Of a stretch of 64,000 nucleotides of DNA, positions 10,992-23,385 are shown in pieces. The DNA comes from Coffea arabica. Lineage: Eukaryota; Streptophyta; Magnoliopsida; Gentianales; Rubiaceae. Each line of letters begins with the position of its first letter. The stretch's first letter is position 1. The notes below the pieces were generated by a model. That model was not told the origin of the DNA and ran no database searches. It saw only the letters and a program-made list of their open reading frames with translations. Both the position numbers and the translations under genes were made by a program. The stretch covers positions 14,633,557-14,697,556 of the forward strand of contig NC_092320.1 in assembly GCF_036785885.1 (NCBI RefSeq), read 5' to 3'.

Positions 10992-13592
10992 TATGATTAA
11001 ATTAGGCTAACCTTGTTTTTTTTTTTTTATAGAATTTTTCTAATCATATAACCCTACTAACTAAGACTCCTAAACTTAAATCCTGAGTTGAAAACTAGAA
11101 TTTGGTTTTTGGAGGGAAAGTTGAATTTGACTCTATTAAGAATTTTGGTTTTGAAACTATTTTTATTGAATCCAAATGGGGGTACTTCTATATTTACATG
11201 TAATATCTTAAATAAAAGGACATGTAACATCTTGAAAAATTTACTGAAAAATCCTGAATGCTAATAGATTGAATCACCTGTGGACTGAACACAATTTACT
11301 CAAACTTGAAGGACCAGTATACAAATAACAAACGATTTCGCCATCTTACTTCGAGTAGTGATGTAACACATATCACAACAGTTGGCACGTTTATCATAGT
11401 TTGGCACGTGTCACCATAGTGTGACACATATCATCCAAGCCAACATATGTCATGATCCTATGATATGTGTTACAATTTCATCTCCTCTCTTGTTGATTTA
11501 TTATCATCCCATTTTCCTATAAATATAGCCCCCATCTTCATTTGTACGTCGAAACTTAAAAACTTTCACCTATACTCCTGAGAGGGCAAAGAAAAGTGAG
11601 TTAAAGAGAAGAAAAGAAAGTGCAAAAAAATTCATAGAAGATAGAAAAAGAAGGCCATAATATGGAGATAGTGTTAGAAAAAGGTCATAGCCTTTCTTTT
11701 AATCCGCAAGAATGTTATTTTTTGGATGCTTAGTAATGGCCTAGCCATGAACTTACATCATGCAACTCTAAATCGATGCTCGATTAGTCTTCAGGAGTTT
11801 TCATTAATGTGGAAAGCAATCTTGGTAGAACTTAGACGTCTAGTTGGTACTATCATACAAAACCTAGAATATAGAAACTATTGCATTTGTTTTCTGTGGG
11901 CGTGCGCAATCCGTGTACCTTAACGTGGAAAACATGTTATTATCCATTATACATTAACTTGAAGATTCAACGTTAATAATATTTAAACGAGTTCTTTTTT
12001 TTTTTTTCAAGAAAAAGGAAAACTAAAACCGAAAAAGGGGTACTAGCCTAATAAAATGTCTGTCTCCGAAAAAAAAAAATCTGTCTCCAAGTGCAAAGGA
12101 TAATCAATATCATAGAAAGTAATCTTCTGAAGCAAAACCAAAGCGGATAGCTATGAATGAGAAAATCTGTTCGAAGCAAAACCAAAATTTCGTATATTAG
12201 TGATTTATCAAAAGGGAATATTGGAGACAAGAGAATAATACGGATATAGTTGGTCTTTTCACAGATCTAAAACTGCTTTAATTTGTGAGGATTTAATTTA
12301 ATGTTGTGGATAGTTAAAAATAAAAAAAATTGAAGGTAGTTAATTGCTGAAATGAAACTATTGGGGCACAAAATCCAATTTAAAGATAATTGAGGGGTGC
12401 AAACCACCATTGACCCTAAAAGAGTTTATCATAAGCGCCATCCTGTTTCCTGTATTCTCAGTAATTTGGGGGTTAAGACCCGCTCGCATGACATTTTAGA
12501 CCGCAATGAGTTCCGGGAGGCTACATAATTCATCAGCAGTAGTCAATCGGTCGTCGATGTCATTGATGGTTTGTTAACATCTCTTTCGGATAAAAGGACG
12601 GAATTGAAATAGGTATCATCAAAGAAACAAAAATTCATTAGAAATATGGTGATTCTTTCTTCTACTACCTTAAATTAAAAGAATTAATCTTTTCTATATT
12701 GTCAGTATATACAGTGACGTGTCTCGATGCATACTATATCATTGTAGTTTAAATTTTAACACTAAATTTATATATATATATATATATATATATCATATGT
12801 ATCTGGATTACATTAGTATATATATTACCGGTCTATAAAAGATTTTTTCAAATTAAAAATGAACCCAAAATGGGAACAAGCGACTGATGACTCGACTCAA
12901 ATAGTACTTTTTTTTTTTTTTTTTTTCCATTAGCGGCAACTTCTAGCCTAGAAAACATTTCTTTTGGGTGCAAACCAAAAGATTGAGGGGTGCAAACCAC
13001 CATTGACCCTAAGCGGATACTCTGCACTTCATAAATTTTCATTTCTTTTTTTTAAAAAAAATTCTCCTATCATTTTTTTCAAACAAAACAATTTTATTTA
13101 TTTTTTTATTTATTGCATGCACACATATCTAGTGTACCTTAAGCACTAGTACTTATTATGTTTTGATTTTTTTGTCCTTTTTGTTTTGGTAGTACGAGGC
13201 ACCCTCTGACTTTACTCTTCATTTTCAATATCCACTACCTACTAGGTGAAACAGGATCCAGTATTTAGTCACAAAATCAAGAAATAAATTACATACACCT
13301 CTATTAGTGTCTTATGTGATAGTACAATATACGGAAGTTGTACCTCTATATGATAATCCACATTTTCTTGTTAAAAAATAACTTTGTGGTCTCTAATATT
13401 GACTCTGAATAATGTTCTCTGACCATGACCATTGCAATTTTCAGTTTCCATGAATTGAAAAGGTAATTAGTGAGAGAGGATTAAATTCCAGTACTTTTGG
13501 CCATGATGTAATCGAAAAAAAGAAAAAAACCAATGGTCCACCCAATATTGATTACAAATTACCTTGATGCATGTATCAACTTCAAAGATGTC
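10992..13592. other. Intergenic, with a few repeats
   Basis: No gene recognised. A segment at about 11890-12060 is related to 19640-19805 on the other side of the receptor-like protein gene. A GATGTAACACATATCA inverted pair lies near 11368-11490, with a G-box-like CACGTG between. A 30-bp exact direct repeat lies at 12390-12419 and 12983-13012. A (TA)n run lies near 12768-12793. Confidence 0.6.
12390..13012. repeat. Pair of 30-bp exact direct repeats
   Basis: The same 30 bases, containing AGGGGTGCAAACCACC, occur at 12390-12419 and 12983-13012. The interval between them shows no gene. Confidence 0.8.
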
Positions 13593-16500
13593 TCACCAAT
13601 CTTCCTTCAAATTCTTCCGCATTTGTTTTCCTTTCTTATTGAAGATTCTTAAGATAAGTTGATCAACATTTTTATTGTAGCAGATTCTCCACCTCTTGGA
13701 TAGCCAAAGTGGCCCGAAAATGAAAGCTAGACCTACCAAAGATCCAACTGCCGCACTAACGCAGATATCTGTCTTGGAATATAACTGCTTCTCCTCCAAT
13801 TGAGACTCTGGAAATGCAGGATCTCTGTCACCGTTGCAAGTTCGGTTTAACTGGAATCCACACAAACCACTGTTTCCTTCAAAAGAACTTTCTAGGAATG
13901 TTTGCATTTGTCTTCCTCCTGGAATCCTTCCAACTAGTTGATTATGTGACAAATTTAACAATGACAGGAAGGTGAGGCTTGACATATTCTCTGGTATTTC
14001 CCCAGTCAGTTGATTGGAGGAGAGGTCCAATGATTCAAGATTCTTCAAATTCCCAACTGATGATGGGATTTGGCCCGTGAGGGTATTGTTTGACAGATTG
14101 AGAAGAAGCAGTGATATGAGATCTCCAACTTTTTCTGACATTGACCCTTGGAAATTATTGCTTGAAAGATCAATGGAAGTCAGGGTGGTAAGAACTTTTG
14201 TCAGCGTTGTTGGCGTTCCTTTAAAAGCCATTGTTACTGTATCCTGATAGTATGTTTTGAAATCTCGTCCTTGGTAATGCAGAAGGTCAAGGTGCAAATT
14301 TGATTTATCACCGTCAGCCATCATTGCACCTAAGCTTGAGAAAAACTTTGGTGGCAATACACCATTGAAATTGTTGGACGCCAGGTCAATAATTTGAAGA
14401 TGAGGCCAGCTGTAGTTGGAGTTGGGGCAACTAATTTTCCCACTGAATCTGTTTGAGTGCAAAACAAGGACACGCATATTGGTCAATTTGTCCAACCTGC
14501 AAGGAAAAGTGCTGCCAATCCTGTTCTGGCCGAGGTTTAATACCTTTAGCTTTCTGCAGTTGACCAAAGATTGTGGAATTTCGCCTTCAAATTGATTAAA
14601 ACTCAGGTCCAATGTCTCTAGTTTGCAGTCCCTTGGCAATGTATTGGGTATATTTCCACTGAGTTTGTTTCCATGCAAATTCAGTACCACGAGGGATCTG
14701 GACATTGCCATGAGACATGAAGGCATTGAGCCACTCAAACTATTATCTGACAGGTCAAGTACTTCTAGAAGAGTTGCATTACATAGTGATAGAGGAATGT
14801 CATCAACAATGCTGTTGTTTGCAATGTTGAAATAAATGGCAGATGAGAGAAGATTACCAATATCAGCTGCGAGCGAAGAGGTAAATTTATTGCTCGAGAA
14901 GTCCACATAGACAGCTGATGGTGGTGGTAAAGGCATAGCTCCAGTAAGCAGATTGGAGTGGATGTCCAGATAGGAATGAGTTTGAAAATGGTAAGGCTCT
15001 TGAAGAACCGTGAAATGGTTATGAGAAAGATTCAAATACGGGAGATAGCCATCATGAATTTCCCATATCCAGTTTGGAATGTCACCAGTTATTTGGTTAT
15101 TTGAAAGATCTAGCATATTCAATCTTGATTGGTTCTTCAAAAAGGGAAACTTTTGCAGCTTGCAAGAGGCCAACATCAAAGAATTAAACTGGGGGAGCAA
15201 AGAAAAGGCAGAGTCACTTCCTCTTGTGCCGACTGACAGGTTATTGTAGGAAAGATCAAGAACAGCAAGAATCTTCAGCTCGATAAATCCAACCAACTCT
15301 ACGGTGCTTGTAAATTTATTGAAAGCAAGAGAGAGACTTGAGAGACTAGTGATTTTAAATAAAAACTGGGGTATAGGCCCTTCAAGATTGTTGCTACTCA
15401 AGTCAAGTTCTCCTAGCGGAGATGGATACATACCTTCTAGTTCATTGATCTGACCAGAAAACTGGTTGTTCGCAAGTTTCAAGCTCTCCAGTGATGGTAG
15501 AGAAAACAAGAACGCAGGAAGTTCTCCACTAAGTGAATTGTTGCTCAGGTCAAGAATGGTGAGATGCTTGAGGCCTTCCCAATCTAATGGAATTTTGCCC
15601 ATCAATTTATTGTCACGAAGGCTTACAGAGCTAAGGTTCCTGGACAGGGTGAAGGATGGAAGTGAACCCATAAAATGATCACTGCCAGGTCGACCGAGAC
15701 AAGCTGGGAAAGGTTCGATATTGAACTAGGAATTGGTCCTGAAAAATTGCAACCAAAGAGTTTCAAGCTGGATAATTTTTTAAGATTATCAACAGAGTCT
15801 GGTAAATTTCCTGAAAAGGAAGTGTAACTAAGATCTAAACTCTCCAAGAATCCGTTGTCAGGGAATTCCGGTAAACAGCCACCAAGTTCCCCATTATTTG
15901 ATAAGTCAATGGTCCGCAGAGTAGGTAATTGGAATATCTGTTGCGGAGCTTCTCCTAGCAAGTCACACGAACTAGCACTCAAGGTAGTTAGATTGGCAAA
16001 TTTTGCGAAGAACCCTGGAAGTGAAGCTGAAAATTTGTTGCCATCAAGTTTGACAACAGAAAGAGACTGAAGTTTTGCCAAAGAGGAGTCGAATGGGCCT
16101 GAAATATTGCAGTTGGACAAGCTCAAGACTTGTAAATCAGGCAGTGCAGATGACACAGCATCGCACCAATCAACCCCTGCTGCGGCAATATCAACACCAT
16201 CTAGGCGAAGTTCTATAAGCCTCGTGAGGTTCTGAACCAACATGTTCAAATTTGGGTTCTGAAGTTTCAGTGAGAGCACATAGCCAGGGGAAAAAGTAGA
16301 GAGGTCTAATGTTACCAACCAGGACATTCGTGAAAAATTACTGGGGATTTGCCCAGCAAAGCCTGTTTCTGACAAGTTCAGATAAACCAATTGGTTTAGC
16401 AAGCCAAACCCCTTTGGCAAATCCGTAGAGTCAAAAGAGTTTCCGGCTAAGCTTAATCTTCGGAGAAATCGGAGGCTGAAAAGGGTGCTTGAATCGTCAA

Positions 16501-16777
16501 GATTGCCAGTGATTGAATCGCTGCTAAGGTCGAGGTCAATAACATGACCAGCATCATCACAATGCACACCTCTCCAACTGCAGCAATCAGTGTGTTCTTC
16601 CCAGCTCCCCAGCTTGGTAGAAAGCGAAGAGTCATATGTGAGATTGCTCCTCAACTGAAGCAACAAACCTTTCTGTTCACTCAGGCAATGGGCTGATGCC
16701 AACTTAACATCAAAGATGATGTACAAGTTTGAGAGAACCAGAGGCAAGTAGAGCAGGAAATGCATCATAAATGTCAT
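13593..16777 (-). pseudogene. LRR receptor-like protein (Cf/Ve1-like), one frameshift
   Basis: A single-exon gene read as two overlapping frames: 16777 to about 15685, then to the stop at 13593, in total about 1060 residues. The order is signal peptide (about 1-29), an LRR N-terminal cap with CCSWRGVHCD, some thirty plant-type LRRs (xxLxLxxNxLxGxIP), GLCGFQL and a paired Cys cap, a transmembrane segment around residues 1005-1027 (ICVSAAVGSLVGLAFIFGPL) and a short basic tail without kinase. This is the layout of receptor-like proteins such as Cf-9 and Ve1, which sense apoplastic ligands through SOBIR1-type partners. The break lies at about 15683-15688, where VDLA runs into a wrong frame; a single missing base fits. 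No other stop is seen across 3.2 kb, so the lesion is recent or a sequence error. The start was chosen for the clean signal peptide. Confidence 0.9.
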
Positions 16778-19700
16778 CTTAACCTGTAGATTAAGTCTTC
16801 TTCTTTAGGGAATCGTCTCGTAGTAGCTTTAAATACTTGATTCCTCATAAAGAATACATACAGTGGACAGCATATGGCATCTTTATAAGATAATATAATT
16901 GGCATAATTGACCACTGTCGGGCCTAAATTATTTCAGTTGGCTGTGCTACGCTGCCGGCCAGATTGTGATCACATCTTTGCTTTTTGATTGGAGTGCTAT
17001 TTAGTCAGATAAAGCAATGCGAAAGCAAGCACAATCGTGTCTAACACTTAACATATTTTATAAGCCAAGTCATTTAGATACACGTTCCAATGCTATAATC
17101 AAGACCATAAATTAATTTTTCTGTCGGTAGTAGCTTTTTCAAATTTTCAGTTTGTACTTTGCAGCCTCTATTGTTAGTTTCCCCAGAAATTTATGTAAAA
17201 TAAAAGCATCTTTAGCACTTCTTTCTAATAAGAATGTTAATTATGGTGAATTTCAAATGTGTAAAAAAGAAATAGGTAGTTAAAAAAAGACAAAAAAAAA
17301 AAAGAGGTTATTGTGTATTAATCAGTAACAGCACCAAAAGCTTTCCAGCAAAACAGGCCATATGGAGAAGTGAGTGCAAAATCTCCTGGTGATGAATTGA
17401 ATAAGCACCAAAAGCTTTCTCTCTACAACAGTAGGAATTCTAATATCTTTGAGAATTGGACTGTTCCTTGTCCACTTTTCTGCTCACCTAATCACATATA
17501 TTAGTATATCAAAGTTCGGTAACGTGATCAATGATATTCTCATATGAACAAAAAGCAAAAAAGAACAAATAAACAAATAAACAAAAAAAAAAAAAAGAGG
17601 GCGTGTCGAAAATAAGAAGGAAAAATGATTTATAAACTAATCCAAGATAGCCATAAATCGCAGTTAAAACAACTCTTTAAAGAAATCTGTCCAATTGAGA
17701 TTCATGAAGCTGATGATGAAACTCCAAAAAAGATTATTGATACTGCTCAATCAACTCATCAATAAAAGTCCTTTGCAACAGTTCTCTGTTTTTCTGAATA
17801 TCAACTGACTCTAACGATATCATTTTCTCAGGTTAAAAACTGAACACAGTACGAGCACATTGTCAAAAGTCTATTAATATTGCAGAATGCGATCTCAGCT
17901 TCCTTAAACTGTGTCAAAAGTCCGTGCCATAAGTGTGTATCAATTTTGGAGAGCACATATATTTTGTACTCTTTTATTGTTTCAGTAGATGAACTGATGA
18001 TATATCGATCATGAGATTTTGCAATACTCAAATGTCGTCATTAGTCACTTCGATGGTCCTACATTTCAAGGGAACAATCTAATTAAGTACAGGAAATAGT
18101 ACAAGGAATGTGATGTGGATTCTACCAAAAAGTCAATCAAGCCCGAAGATATTAATCATGACTTTAAATTTCAATTAGAAATTGCTACCCTTTTATTTAT
18201 GCTATTGACCATGCAGCTCACTAGACGATGGGAATTCGATCATTTTTTGCAGCAGAACCATAGACATGGTATTTTCTTTAATTGCAGGAATTGATTAAGA
18301 AAGCACTATATCTGCAAGCTATTTTGCTCAGATACGAACTATTAAAATGCTGTCCAAAGAAACATAAAGAACCAAATCATGCAGATTTCTTCTATAGCAA
18401 GTAAATCATGTGAAAAGCGCACACAAACTGAAAGGCTTTCATAGGATATAAGAAAAGTTTATTACTGAAGATTTTGGTTTGGCTGGAAAGAGTACCTTGG
18501 AAAGAAGTGAGCTGCGAGAAAGAAAGAGAGAATAAACAGAGGGATGGGGGTTTTGTTGTGTGGATTCTGCAGGCACTCACAGAGAAAGAAAAACTCTTCG
18601 TTTTCATTTGGTCTTCTCTTTCTTCAAACTGAATCTGCTGCCAAATTTTTTTTTTTTTTTTTTGTCTTGTCTTTATTTAAACATATTCTGCTGCTAATAT
18701 TTTCTGAGCAAAATTAATCTTTTCGAAGAAAGTAATTTTTAAATGTGAATCTAATCACAATTCAAGATCATATACCACCTCATGGGAAGTTTAAAAAAAT
18801 TAAAAAATTTACTCCGACGCAGGTCTTCATTTGGCTTGAAGGATTTAATGAATAATTTGAAATTTACTCAAATCACTCTATTTGTTTGAATTATTTAAAA
18901 GCCTTTGAATTTATAATCCATCAATTATCAAAATACATTTTAAATATTATAATAATTTATAATTTATATATTCAAATACCTCTTAAATAATCTAAATGAT
19001 TAGAAGAATTTGAGAGAATTTCAAATCATTCGTCAAATCCCTCAATCGAAACGACCATTTCTTAGCATGCACGACATATATAGTCGGACACACACGCATA
19101 CTGAATTTTGCAATCCAAGTTGCTAAAAGAAAGAATGAATGCAAAGAAAAAAGAAAAAAAAAAAAAAAAAAAAAAAAAAAGAAGTGGCCCTTGCAATTGA
19201 TTCGACCAGTTGCTATTGCAAATGCAGGAGGCGTCAAAGACCATTGTCCTATTTGTAAGATGGAGCACAATTGACTTACCAAAAGTATGAATATAGTAAA
19301 AAAAACTTGATAAGTGAAGTAAAGCAGCATGCAGCTTTGCCACAAGTAAACGGTGAACTCACTAGTTGGGTCTAATAAAATTCCGCCTTCAATTGAATTT
19401 CTTAAAACTAATTAATTTGTTATATTTTTCTTCTAGAGTAGTTTGATAGTTTAGTTTGTTAGAGTTTTTACCTTTTTTCCAAAGCTTTTGCTGTATTTGT
19501 TGGTTCTCTGGACCTTCGTAAGATCTCCTTTCATATATTTAAAAAAAAAACCCAAACCAGCTACAGGCAGAAAAAGCTTTCATTCATTCTATTCGGTTCC
19601 CAACAAGAAAAACTTCAGCTCTGACTTGTAGACAAAAAACTACATTTTTCCTGCATGGGCGTGCGCGATGCGTGTCAATCATTTAGGAAAATATGTTTTG

Positions 19701-20152
19701 TAGCCTATATATAATAACTTGTAGTTTCACATTCGTGAACTTTAAATCATCTTTAGAGAGGATTTTTTCTTCTGCAAGAAAAAGAAAAACTAGTGGCCAC
19801 TGGCCTAATGAGAAGAAAGGGAACAGCTCATGGCTTCAAGAGCAGAAGTGGAATCCGACAAAGCAAGACTGCCTATTTCATGGAACACATCATTTCGACC
19901 TCAAACTTGAACAGGATTCACATAGGCTAAGGCTTTTTAATAATATGTGTGAGATTTGAACCTCTTTTGTTGCTAAATTAACAAAACTGAAGATAGGGCA
20001 GATAATATAACAATTCTAGATAATATACAATTAAAAGGATTTGAATTGAATTGAAAACATATATTAACTTTCAATCAAATTGAATCAAAATAGTCAACAT
20101 GCAACAAGGTTGGAAAAGAGATTTGGAAAGGAAAAGACAAAAGGAAAGGAAA
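16778..20152. other. Intergenic, upstream of the receptor-like protein gene
   Basis: No gene recognised. A UTR-like pyrimidine-rich stretch on the minus strand near 18390-18620 and a 47-codon open frame at about 17625-17765 could belong to an untranslated or decayed transcript, but I cannot support a gene. It holds one MITE (18822-19056), long A/T homopolymers, and a segment (19640-19805) related to 11890-12060. Confidence 0.5.
18822..19056. mobile_element. MITE-like inverted-repeat element, about 235 bp
   Basis: The left 95 bases, starting GGTCTTCATTTGGCTTGAAGG, pair with the reverse complement of the right end, GGTCGTTTCGATTGAGGGAT, with moderate divergence. The whole piece could fold as a long hairpin and is AT-rich. 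No target duplication is clear, so superfamily is not assigned. Confidence 0.6.
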
Positions 20153-21002
20153 ATAAAAAATTTTCCTGTGCAAAGAAAATTTGTGTTGGCGGTTCTCAAA
20201 AATGTGCTTCTTTAATAGTCATCCTTTCACTTGTTTTATTTCCATCACTTCTACCTCTTTTTTCTCTATGTAGTAACCGCTTCCTATATGTTACATAATT
20301 GCATCTCAAATTTGGAGGAACATCTTCTTCATTTACAAACATAACATCACATCCACTTCCCCTATCACCATCATCAGAGTCATTCTTGCCCTCATTTTAT
20401 CTGCTATCACTTCTTCACCCTTTTCGTGTTCTTGCTAAATCTTAACACTACTTCCCGTTTCCTATCATCATTCTTATCCTTATAAATAGTTTCTCTCCTC
20501 CTTCTCCTCCTCCTCCTGTTAAATTTCTTCAATTTCACTTCTTCTACCACTTCCTCTTTACCCAAAATCCTAACATTATTTTCACTACTCTCATCATTGA
20601 AAATCTTTTTAGCAGTTCTCTTTCTCTTTCTATTGAAGATTTTTCGATTAGCATTTTCCCCTTCTTGCTCTTCATCACTGCTACTGCTGCTAATTCTAAC
20701 CATTTCTTCGACATTTCTTGTGACTTTACTTGACTCCAATTTTTTCCTCTTTTTCCCCTCAATAGTGTTCATTTCATGAGTCATGGTCTCTCTTTCCTCT
20801 GTCTTCTTCTTTTGCTTCTTCTCATAGTATTCATCAATCATTTCCTTCAATTGACACTTTATTTGAGCCCTTGTTCTCTTAGCCACAACACTTCTCTTTT
20901 CTTCCACATTACCTTATTTCTAATGAGACGAGAAAGAAGCCTGAACACAAGCTTTCCAAGCACTAGAAAATTAAGCACTATCCTTATTTGTTATGAGGCA
21001 AA
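20153..21002 (-). pseudogene. Block A copy 3, internally inverted
   Basis: Third copy of block A. The first 60 bases (20153-20212) keep the plus orientation of copies 1 and 2. The remainder (20213-21002) is reversed, so one inversion breakpoint lies inside the block. On the minus strand this copy contains the longest intact frame of the family, annotated separately at 20407-20907. Confidence 0.6.
20407..20907 (-). CDS. Unknown highly charged 166-residue protein (block A)
   Basis: Open frame of 166 residues on the minus strand, the only uninterrupted copy of the block A protein. It has a start rich in Arg/Thr (KRTRAQIK), a KEMIDEYYEKK segment, a Ser/Asp/Glu run (ISSSSSDEEQEGE), a FNRKRKR basic cluster and a run of eight Arg near residue 132. 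There is no signal peptide or membrane segment. Clusters of basic residues beside an acidic serine run are typical of nuclear proteins, but no domain is recognised. Related copies at 1414 and 2611 are broken and continue beyond the point where this one stops, so it may be a truncated 5-prime exon rather than a full gene. Confidence 0.3.
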   Translation of the reverse strand: MEEKRSVVAKRTRAQIKCQLKEMIDEYYEKKQKKKTEERETMTHEMNTIEGKKRKKLESSKVTRNVEEMVRISSSSSDEEQEGENANRKIFNRKRKRTAKKIFNDESSENNVRILGKEEVVEEVKLKKFNRRRRRRRRETIYKDKNDDRKREVVLRFSKNTKRVKK

Positions 21003-22440
21003 ATTGCCACACTAAAGCAGTTTGATGCATGATACCCAAAAAAGCCAACCAAAAAACAAATCGAAAACTATTCCGACAAGAGATTTAGAGAAAGAGGAGC
21101 AATTTATACAACTTTAAGAGGATCGACTTAGTACATGAGGCTGGTTTAGTTTCTCCCCAGCTTCGAATACCATACTTATTACAGAAGGCGTACAAGTTCT
21201 TTCAGCTAGCCACCATCTGATGCCCTTGGCCTGCGTTGCCATAGCCCAGCGCTACAAGGTCCTGATAGCTGCCACAATTCATCCAAATAAATGCAGCACA
21301 TTGTTTGCTCTTCTTCATCATTTGTTCTGCTAGCTTGAGTCGTATTTGGACGAGGGATCAGATATTACAAGATATCTTCATGACATAGATTGGGTGTTAA
21401 CTGTAATTTCACTTAGCATATTGCCTATTTCGTCATCACTCATCCAATCCAAATTAAAATCTAGTTTATGACGCCAATTATCACAGCCATGAATGTTAGT
21501 AACATTGCCTTGATTTTCTGCATGTCTAGTTAGAGATGCCCTAGAAAATGGTCGGCCATAGCAAGACGAACTTCTTCTCTTGTATAATCAGGAAAACTTG
21601 ATATTGTGGTAGTGGCAAACCAAGGCCAGGATACCCAGCACTTCTTAAGGAAGCTACTAAGAGCATTTGCTACGGGTGCAAGAGCAATATAAGCTCCTAA
21701 GATTGCACAACGAATTGTCTCTTGTGAATATTACCCTTGACATGCTGTATAAATATGCTATGATCGATTTTTGTGGTGTTATAATGACACCTCCACTGCT
21801 GTCATTGACATTGCCCATATTCATCCATCTGCCACCACCATCACATTGAATTACGCAACCTGAGGTGATGATATGATTGGGACCAAGACGATTTGGACGA
21901 AAAATGATATGTCGAAGAAGGGTAGTATATTGGCTGCCTATTGTCGCTGTAAATTTGGAAAGAGTGGCTATTTAAACTCCCATCCCAGTTCCCTAGCTGT
22001 GATGATATCAAGGTCAACCTTGTTGTAGTGATTGAGGTCCTAATATTGTATTGACTGAAGTCCTAATATTCTCACAGGTTAAAGAATATATAATTACATT
22101 CATGAACTTTCTCTTGATCTACAAAAATGTTCTCTTTTGGATCAAAATCAGCAACAATCTCGAAAAAATTTCTGAAATCAGTCAAATGGAATTTTTGAAA
22201 TGATCAAGTAATCAAAGGAAGCAAGGTCAAATAGAATGCACTTGATTTTTAAAGAATTAAAAATACATGATTTTTGAACATTTTCATGCATATAGGAAAT
22301 AAACATTACAATAAAGGCGAATTTTCTGCAGTATTCCTATCTTCCATGTATTTGTACTAGTTCAACAAAATTTAATTTTGGGGAAATTACAGTTGGTCCA
22401 AATCAAATTCGACCATAATATAATTCAACCCTAAACCCTA
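21003..22440. other. Coding-like remnants, minus strand, not identified
   Basis: Between 21180 and 21900 the minus strand has short segments that look like decayed coding sequence (for example LDFNLDWMSDDEIGNMLSEI near 21400-21470), broken by stops. The family is not recognised. No clear repeat boundaries. Confidence 0.3.
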
Positions 22441-23120
22441 AACATGTATGAAACAGATTTTAGCTTTTAAAAGGGAAGCTCTTAGTCATCTAGAGAGAGC
22501 AATTAAAGAGATAGAGTAGATTTTAAGTGAAAGAGCTGCTTGGCAATCGAACAAAGCAGAAGCTAAATTCAGATTGCTACTCTAACCAGAGAATTAGACA
22601 AAGAGAAGGCAATTAATACAGCTTTAAGAAGTCAATTAACTATAGATGCTGCAGAGTACAATCAGCTCAAGGATGAAGGTTCCAAGAGGATAGAAGATAT
22701 CAGAAAGGAAACTACAGTTGAAGCCATTATGATTTATAAGAAGTCCAAAAAATATGAGAGGATCAACTTTTTGAACTCAAAAAATCAACCCCTGGAAGCT
22801 GCACGCATCAAAGCACTTGATTTTGCAAAGGCCAACCACATGCCAAAATTGAAGGCTACAAACATGAAAAATTACAATCGTGATGATGAAAAAACTTTTC
22901 AAAAACGGCCACGGCTTTGCTTGCTAAATTTCTCAAAATTAGACCTTTTCTTCGTACCATATTTTTTATGTTTATTTTGTAGTTTTAGTTTTATCACAAA
23001 AACCGTCTTTGACAAAATTGTTAAACAATTCTCATATTTTTAAATCTATGAATTAATAGATAAAAAGACTAACAAAAATATTCTTCATCATCTATTGATA
23101 TTGATAAAGAAGAGATAGCG
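22441..23120 (+). pseudogene. Block C copy 2: coiled-coil-like fragment
   Basis: Same orientation and content as 4661-5340. The best open piece, 22729-23043, covers the KYERINFLNSKNQPLEAARIK segment. Upstream, the frame of the heptad-like part is broken by stops. It runs directly into block D copy 3, the same order as on the left side of the window. Confidence 0.45.
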
Positions 23121-23144
23121 CACGCACCTCGCACGCCTATGTAT

Positions 23145-23385
23145 ATAATATACTAGTGGGGCATTTTCCTCAGCCATGAAGCTAAATTTACTAGTTCTTA
23201 GCATTTGGGCTATGAATTCTCTCATGTGGATATTACCCCTTGAATGGGGTTAGTGGAAATAGGGTTGAAAAGTTGGTCGTGGAAGCTAGGCCGTGGAAGA
23301 TTTTGAGGTCTAGGGCAATAGCTTCAACTGGTGGTGTGAAGCAGGCTTAGGGAGAAGGAAATACAAGAGATCGTGAAGGCGAGTT
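23145..23385 (+). pseudogene. Block D copy 3: truncated
   Basis: Matches the first 240 bases of 5356-6111 (the part with PWKILRSR-like residues), then breaks off before the YLDAVY/YWSV motif. No intact frame. Confidence 0.55.

Noticed and set aside
17625-17765. 47-codon plus-strand ORF and UTR-like minus-strand sequence near 18400-18620
   Set aside because: Looks weakly genic but no homolog is recognised and no consistent exon structure could be built.
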